Of a DNA stretch of 64,000 bases, positions 60,548 to 64,000 are shown piece by piece. This DNA comes from Citreicoccus inhibens (GTDB taxonomy: Bacteria > Myxococcota > Myxococcia > Myxococcales > Myxococcaceae). Each line of letters opens with the position of its first letter. Within the stretch, counting starts at the first letter, position 1. A model generated the notes under the pieces. The model was given only the letters and a program-made list of their open reading frames with translations, ran no database searches and had not been told where the DNA came from. Location of the stretch: the NCBI RefSeq assembly GCF_019039035.1, contig NZ_JAHNZT010000029.1:48450-112449 (forward strand), read 5' to 3'. A program made the position numbers and the translations under genes.

Positions 60548-60952
60548 CTACAGAAAGTCGCGGGTGAAGGCGTGCGGCAGCAGCTCCGCGAGCGAATACC
60601 GCGCCTCGTCACCCTTCAGGTTCCGGCTGCGCACGGGCAGGCCGGGCCTGGCGAACTCGGCCATCACCTGGCGGCACATGCCACAGGGAGGACAGGGCTC
60701 GGGCGTGTCCACCACGATGGCCACGGCCACCGGTGAGGCGCGGCCCTGGGCCACGCCCGCGGCGAAGGCGCCCCGCTCGGCGCACACGGTGAGGCCGTAG
60801 GTGGCGTTCTCCACGTTGCATCCCGCGACCACCGAGCCATCCGCGTACAGCACCGCGGCGCCCACCGGGAAGCGCGAGTACGGCACATGCGCGCGCTGAC
60901 GCACGCGCGTGGCCTCCTCGAACAGGCGCTCCCAGGGAATGTCCTCCGCCAT
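60548..60952 (-). CDS. cdd: cytidine deaminase
   Basis: 134-residue enzyme converting cytidine to uridine, of the tetrameric type. Zn2+ ligands and catalytic Glu are intact: NVENATYGLTVCAERGAF (Cys/Glu at about 54-56) and PCPPCGMCRQ (about 88-97). N-terminal FEEATRVRQRAHVPYSRFPVGAAVL is typical. The ATG at 60952 has AAGGAGG about five bases upstream. Co-transcribed with the amidohydrolase (25 bases) and probably the PilZ gene upstream (19 bases). Confidence 0.94.
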   Translation of the reverse strand: MAEDIPWERLFEEATRVRQRAHVPYSRFPVGAAVLYADGSVVAGCNVENATYGLTVCAERGAFAAGVAQGRASPVAVAIVVDTPEPCPPCGMCRQVMAEFARPGLPVRSRNLKGDEARYSLAELLPHAFTRDFL

Positions 60953-60971
60953 TCCGCCCTCCTTCGTGTCG

Positions 60972-61337
60972 CTACCGCGAGCCGCTCGCCAATCGCACGT
61001 CGTCCAGGTGGCGCGCGATGGCCAACTCCACGTCCATGGGCAGGTCCACGAAGCGCACGCGGGAGACAGGGCCGTGTGGCCCCTGTCGCGCGTCGAGCAC
61101 CTCGCCCCGCACCTCGAGCTCGTTCGGCGCGCTCGGGAGGCTGAAGCGGATCTCCACCACCCCCTCCGTCGCGCCCCCCTCGCCCGTCCAGCCCACTCCG
61201 CCCAGGGACAGGTCACCGTCCCGCTCCACGAAGGCCTCCGCGCTGTCCGCGCGACGCACCTTCAGACGGATGGGAACCCGGGGCGAGTCGCGCCGGTCCT
61301 CCGCCTTGCTGCCCTGTGTCTCGTTCTGCTCGGCCAT
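60972..61337 (-). CDS. PilZ domain protein
   Basis: 121-residue protein, a likely cyclic di-GMP receptor: RxxxR as RRDSPR (about 15-20) and DxSxxG as DLSLGG (about 42-47), followed by beta strands. Its N-terminal 14 residues are polar. The ATG at 61337 has GGAGG eight bases upstream and is preferred over ATG 61361. First gene of a short minus-strand group with cdd and mtaD; a functional link with nucleoside salvage is not obvious. Confidence 0.88.
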   Translation of the reverse strand: MAEQNETQGSKAEDRRDSPRVPIRLKVRRADSAEAFVERDGDLSLGGVGWTGEGGATEGVVEIRFSLPSAPNELEVRGEVLDARQGPHGPVSRVRFVDLPMDVELAIARHLDDVRLASGSR

Positions 61338-61839
61338 CGCCGTTGCCTCCGTACCGCTCATGCCCGCGCCGTCACCGGAATGAGGTGCGCCAGGAATCGG
61401 GCCCCCTCGGCCACTTCCCGACCTGCCTTCCCGGCCACCTCCTCACGAGTGGGCGGATGTTCTCCAATACCGTCATGCGGATGGGTGCTGTAGCGGACAC
61501 CCGGCCGGGTCCGCCCATCCGTTGAATCGAGGGCACCGCTCAGCACTGGACCGCCGCCCGCCATTCCTGCCCCCCAGCGCCCCGACCCTCCCCCCCGGGC
61601 CGCAGGCGGCGACCGGGAAGGCACGACACGGGTGTCCTGGAGACCGGAGCGCGCGACGCCCCGCCCGGCCGGCGCGAAAGCGCGGTGGCGGTGGACGCGG
61701 TCACCTGTTCGAAATGCCCCATTGCTCGCCCATCATATCCGGCAGCTCTCGCCTCCCAGCCCCGAAATTTCGACCCGAAAGGGTCTCCCACCCCACCCCC
61801 AGGTCGCTGGCAGGCGCGTTGCATCAACACGCGACCACC
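61338..61839. other. gene-free stretch before the VanW gene
   Basis: About 500 bases between divergent PilZ and VanW genes. It includes a perfect AT-rich palindrome and a GNRA-type hairpin near 61763-61785 (listed). Frames here are Pro/Arg-rich and unconvincing; a short minus-strand frame ending at 61358 was considered and rejected. Promoter elements for the VanW gene are not obvious. Confidence 0.45.
61763..61785. promoter_or_regulatory. palindrome and GAAA-loop hairpin in the VanW upstream region
   Basis: CGAAATTTCG (61763-61772) is a perfect palindrome, unusual in this GC-rich DNA, and overlaps a GACCC-GAAA-GGGTC hairpin (61772-61785). It could be an operator plus a short structured leader, 55-77 bases before the VanW start. 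Confidence 0.4.
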
Positions 61840-62769
61840 ATGGCCCCCACCTCGCTCGCGCCCCGGCTCGTCGACAGGTCCCTCGCCGCCCTCGGGTGGC
61901 ACCGGAGCAAGCGGGTGGTGCATCAGGCGCGGCGGCTGGCGGCGTGGGTGGCCAGCCCCGAGCGCTGGCCAGAGCCCCGGCTCGCCCCGCTCGGGGGGAA
62001 CGAGCTGTGCCTGGGCACCCTGTCCGTGGCGGTGGGTCGGGCGGACCCGGACGCGGACCCGGTGCTGGAGGCGGGAAAGCGGCACAACGTGAGGCTGGCC
62101 GCCCCATCCTTTGACGGACTGCTGGTGACACCCGAGCGCCCCCTGTCCTTCTGGCGCACGGTGGGCCGCCTCGCCCCGAGCGCCGGGTACCGTCACGGCC
62201 TGGCCCTGAGCGGAGGGTGCCTGACGCCCTCGGTGGGCGGCGGCATCTGCCTGCTGGCCAATGCCCTGTTCGCCCTGGCCGCGCGTCAGGGCTGGCACAT
62301 CCTGGAGCGCCACGGGCACACGCTGGAGGCCGTCCCGCCCGAGCCCAACACCCTCTGGGGAATGGACGCCACCGTGGCGTGGCCGGACGTGGATCTGGTG
62401 GTCGCCCCTCGGGAGGGACCGGTGCGGCTGGGAGCCCGCGTGGTGGGGGACATGCTGCGGCTCTCCATCCACGCCACCCGCCCTGCCCGGACTCGCGCGG
62501 AGCTGCGCGCGGAAGATGACCGCATCGAGGAGACCGCCGAGGGGCGCTTCCGCCTGAACCGGGTCGTCCGGCGCGTGGTGGACCTGCGCGACGGCGCGGA
62601 GTTGGACGAGCGCGTCATCGCCACGAACCGCCGGCGCCTGCTGCACGCCCACGAGCGGCGGCGCACCTGCTTGTCCTGCGGCGAGACCGAGTGCCACGCC
62701 CGCGTGGAGGTCCCGCGCTCGGACCGGGAACCGACCTGGGGAATCCATGCCGCGGGAGGTGGCCGATGA
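61840..62769 (+). CDS. VanW family protein
   Basis: 309-residue soluble protein. VanW core: FDGLLVTPERPLSFWRTVGR, GYRHGLALSGGCLTPSVGGGICLLANALFALAARQGWHILERHGHT and DATVAWPDVDLVV. The C-terminal region carries three cysteines in CLSCGETEC (Cx2Cx4C), suggesting a metal-binding or redox feature. The role of VanW proteins is unknown; despite the name, resistance is not implied. Start ATG 61840 has no clear ribosome site, so the start is uncertain. Overlaps the glycosyltransferase by four bases. Confidence 0.86.
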   Translation: MAPTSLAPRLVDRSLAALGWHRSKRVVHQARRLAAWVASPERWPEPRLAPLGGNELCLGTLSVAVGRADPDADPVLEAGKRHNVRLAAPSFDGLLVTPERPLSFWRTVGRLAPSAGYRHGLALSGGCLTPSVGGGICLLANALFALAARQGWHILERHGHTLEAVPPEPNTLWGMDATVAWPDVDLVVAPREGPVRLGARVVGDMLRLSIHATRPARTRAELRAEDDRIEETAEGRFRLNRVVRRVVDLRDGAELDERVIATNRRRLLHAHERRRTCLSCGETECHARVEVPRSDREPTWGIHAAGGGR

Positions 62770-63878
62770 AGTGGGTCATCCTGCCGGAGCCGGGCGAGTG
62801 GGTGGCGCACCTGCCGGAGCTGCTGGGCCGCGGAGGGGCAGCCGCGCGCGTGCTGGCGCCGTGGGCGCTTCCGGGCCTGCCGTCGTCGCTCGTTCCCGCG
62901 AGCCTGCGCGCGGCGGTGCGCCGTCGTCAGCCGGAGGTCCCACAACTCAGCCAGGTGGTGTCCGTGCCGGGGTGGACGGCGCTCGAGGCAGGGCTGCGCG
63001 CGTGGGGGAGCACCCCCCAGGCTCGGCTCCGCGCCCGGTTCGCGGTGCGACAGGGCATCTCGCGCCTGGCCGCGCTTCGGCCCCCCGCTTCGCTGACCCG
63101 CGTGGTCGCGCCATCCCTCGCGGCGCGAGAGGTGTTCGTGGCGGCGCGGGCACGCGGCGCCCGCTGCGTGCTGGTGGAGGACCTGCCCAACCTGCGCGCG
63201 CTGCACGCGGACCTGGACGAGGCCTTCGCGCGCCACCCCGAGGAGCACTTCCTGCGCAACCACCGCGCCAGCGCCCGCGACGTGGCACGGCAGGAAGCGG
63301 AGCGACTCCTCGCGGATGAAATCTGGGTGCGAGGCGACTTCGCGCGCGAGCAACTCCTGCGAGCGGGGCTCCCAGCCGAGCGGACTCGAGAGCTGCATCC
63401 TCGCGCGGAGGCGTTCGACTCGCCACGAGAGGACAGCCCCGCGGGGCACCGCGTGACGCACTTGCACCGGGTCGCGCTCCTGGCGGGCCCGGCGCTCGCG
63501 CGGATGGGCGCACCCGAGGCGCTGGCCGCCCTGGAGGCACGCCCGGAATGGACCCTCTGGGTCCGCCCCTCCGAGGACTCCGACCTGATGCGCCTGGAGC
63601 ATCCCCGGGTCCGAGTGGTGACCCGCCAACAGCAGCAGGCCCTGGACGGAGTGGACGCGGTGCTCGCCCCCGCTTGGTGCGAGAGCCACCCGCCCGAACT
63701 GGCCCGGGCCATCACCCGAGGCATCCCCGTCATCGCGACGGACCGGGCGGCGGGCTTCCTGCCCTGCCGCACCGTGCCCCGAGGCAACGTCCCGGCGCTG
63801 GTGGCGGAGCTGGATGCGCTCACGCCCCCACGCCGAGGCGCGCTCGCCCAGGGCGGTCCGCACCGGAACCCGCGCTAG
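62766..63878 (+). CDS. GT4-like glycosyltransferase
   Basis: 370-residue protein resembling GT4-type glycosyltransferases: ALHADLDEAFARHPEEHFL and HRASARDVARQEAERLLADEIWVRGDFAREQLL in the middle, and the donor-site part VDAVLAPAWCESHPPELARAITRGIPVIATDRAAGF (about 296-331), where the Glu-containing CESHPPELA replaces the usual E-x7-E region. ATG overlaps the VanW stop. The stop TAG lies in a CTAG at the boundary of an IS5-like element, so the C-terminus may be truncated or created by the insertion. Acceptor unknown. Confidence 0.82.
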   Translation: MKWVILPEPGEWVAHLPELLGRGGAAARVLAPWALPGLPSSLVPASLRAAVRRRQPEVPQLSQVVSVPGWTALEAGLRAWGSTPQARLRARFAVRQGISRLAALRPPASLTRVVAPSLAAREVFVAARARGARCVLVEDLPNLRALHADLDEAFARHPEEHFLRNHRASARDVARQEAERLLADEIWVRGDFAREQLLRAGLPAERTRELHPRAEAFDSPREDSPAGHRVTHLHRVALLAGPALARMGAPEALAALEARPEWTLWVRPSEDSDLMRLEHPRVRVVTRQQQQALDGVDAVLAPAWCESHPPELARAITRGIPVIATDRAAGFLPCRTVPRGNVPALVAELDALTPPRRGALAQGGPHRNPR

Positions 63879-64000
63879 GGGCTGTCCCTGATTAATGCAG
63901 CCACAGAGCCATGGCCGCGACGTGGAGGACGGCGAGGTAGCAGGTCGCCGTCTTGTCGTAGCGGGTGGCGACGGCGCGGCATCGCTTGAGGTCGTGGAAG
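63878..64000. mobile_element. end of an IS5-like insertion sequence
   Basis: Starting at about 63878 the sequence GGGGCTGTCCC followed by TGATTAA looks like the terminal inverted repeat of IS5/IS427-type elements, which target TA/CTAG sites; a CTAG lies at 63875-63878. The transposase C-terminus is on the minus strand. The other end lies beyond the window. Confidence 0.7.
63892..64000 (-). CDS. IS5-like transposase, C-terminal part
   Basis: The minus strand from the right edge encodes FHDLKRCRAVATRYDKTATC and then YLAVLHVAAMALWLH, ending TAA at 63894-63892. The R-x-x-A-T-R-Y-D-K-T signature with a following hydrophobic helix is the C-terminal DDE end of IS5-family transposases. Only the last 35 codons are inside the window; the rest cannot be judged, so intactness is unknown. 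Confidence 0.85.
   Translation of the reverse strand, partial: FHDLKRCRAVATRYDKTATCYLAVLHVAAMALWLH

Noticed and set aside
61358..61438. Short minus-strand frame ending in an ATGA overlap with an alternative PilZ start
   Set aside because: Only 26 codons with GTG and no spaced ribosome site; the better PilZ start is 61337 with GGAGG, so the overlap is probably coincidence.

Overview
The window is a very GC-rich chromosomal segment of a myxobacterium (Myxococcota, order Myxococcales; Myxococcus/Corallococcus/Cystobacter-like). This is inferred from gene content: a non-flagellar type III secretion (T3SS) locus without flagellar structural genes, a Ser/Thr kinase with PEGA domains, a sigma-54 activator, single-domain receivers, PilZ proteins, a MoxR/Bat cluster, and many GTG starts with ATGA/GTGA stop-start overlaps. 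I saw no rRNA, tRNA or CRISPR array. The only mobile DNA is the end of an IS5-like element at the right edge.

Layout. 1-3072: NAD-dependent DNA ligase, acylphosphatase and a DUF3052 protein, with a possible divergent partial gene at the left edge. 3073-6223: long leader and an RNase E/G with a large insertion in its S1 region. 6224-8563: a hairpin-rich spacer, a YihY/BrkB membrane protein and an HU/IHF-like protein. 8587-17422 (minus): eleven-gene T3SS locus, read right to left as orf153-sctI-sctJ-orf156-sctQ-(fliO-like)-sctR-sctS-sctT-sctU-sctV. 17650-18393: a PilZ protein and a receiver. 18658-27117 (minus): moxR-DUF58-membrane protein-batA-batB-batC-batD-batE.

27232-30921 (plus): alpha/beta hydrolase, then DUF2157-DUF4401-GDYXXLXY. 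30935-35300 (minus): sigma-54 activator, methyltransferase, CBS protein, ZIP transporter. 35332-38626 (minus): a probable envelope operon, beta-barrel protein - exported protein - LpoB-like - COG3014-like lipoprotein. 38742-40370: MscS-type channel. 40510-42452: a receiver translationally coupled to a tetraheme lipoprotein. 42575-45701: MltD-like transglycosylase with LysM repeats and an L,D-transpeptidase-like protein.

45707-50068 (minus): PEGA Ser/Thr kinase followed by a tandem AAA+ ATPase. 50179-54594 (minus): lipoprotein, LolD/MacB-type ATPase, FtsX-type permease and a small membrane protein. 54769-57566 (minus): PspA, a membrane-anchored substrate-binding-like protein and a coiled-coil membrane protein. 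57819-61337: histidine kinase, then (minus) amidohydrolase, cytidine deaminase and PilZ. 61840-63878: VanW-family protein and a GT4-like glycosyltransferase, ending exactly where the IS5-like element begins.

Common theme: much of the window serves the cell envelope (secretion, peptidoglycan cutting and synthesis control, mechanosensing, membrane stress, lipoprotein export-like ABC system). The T3SS locus combines flagellar gene order, including a FliO-like gene, with injectisome-type SctJ and SctI, and lacks ATPase, secretin and outer-ring genes within the window.
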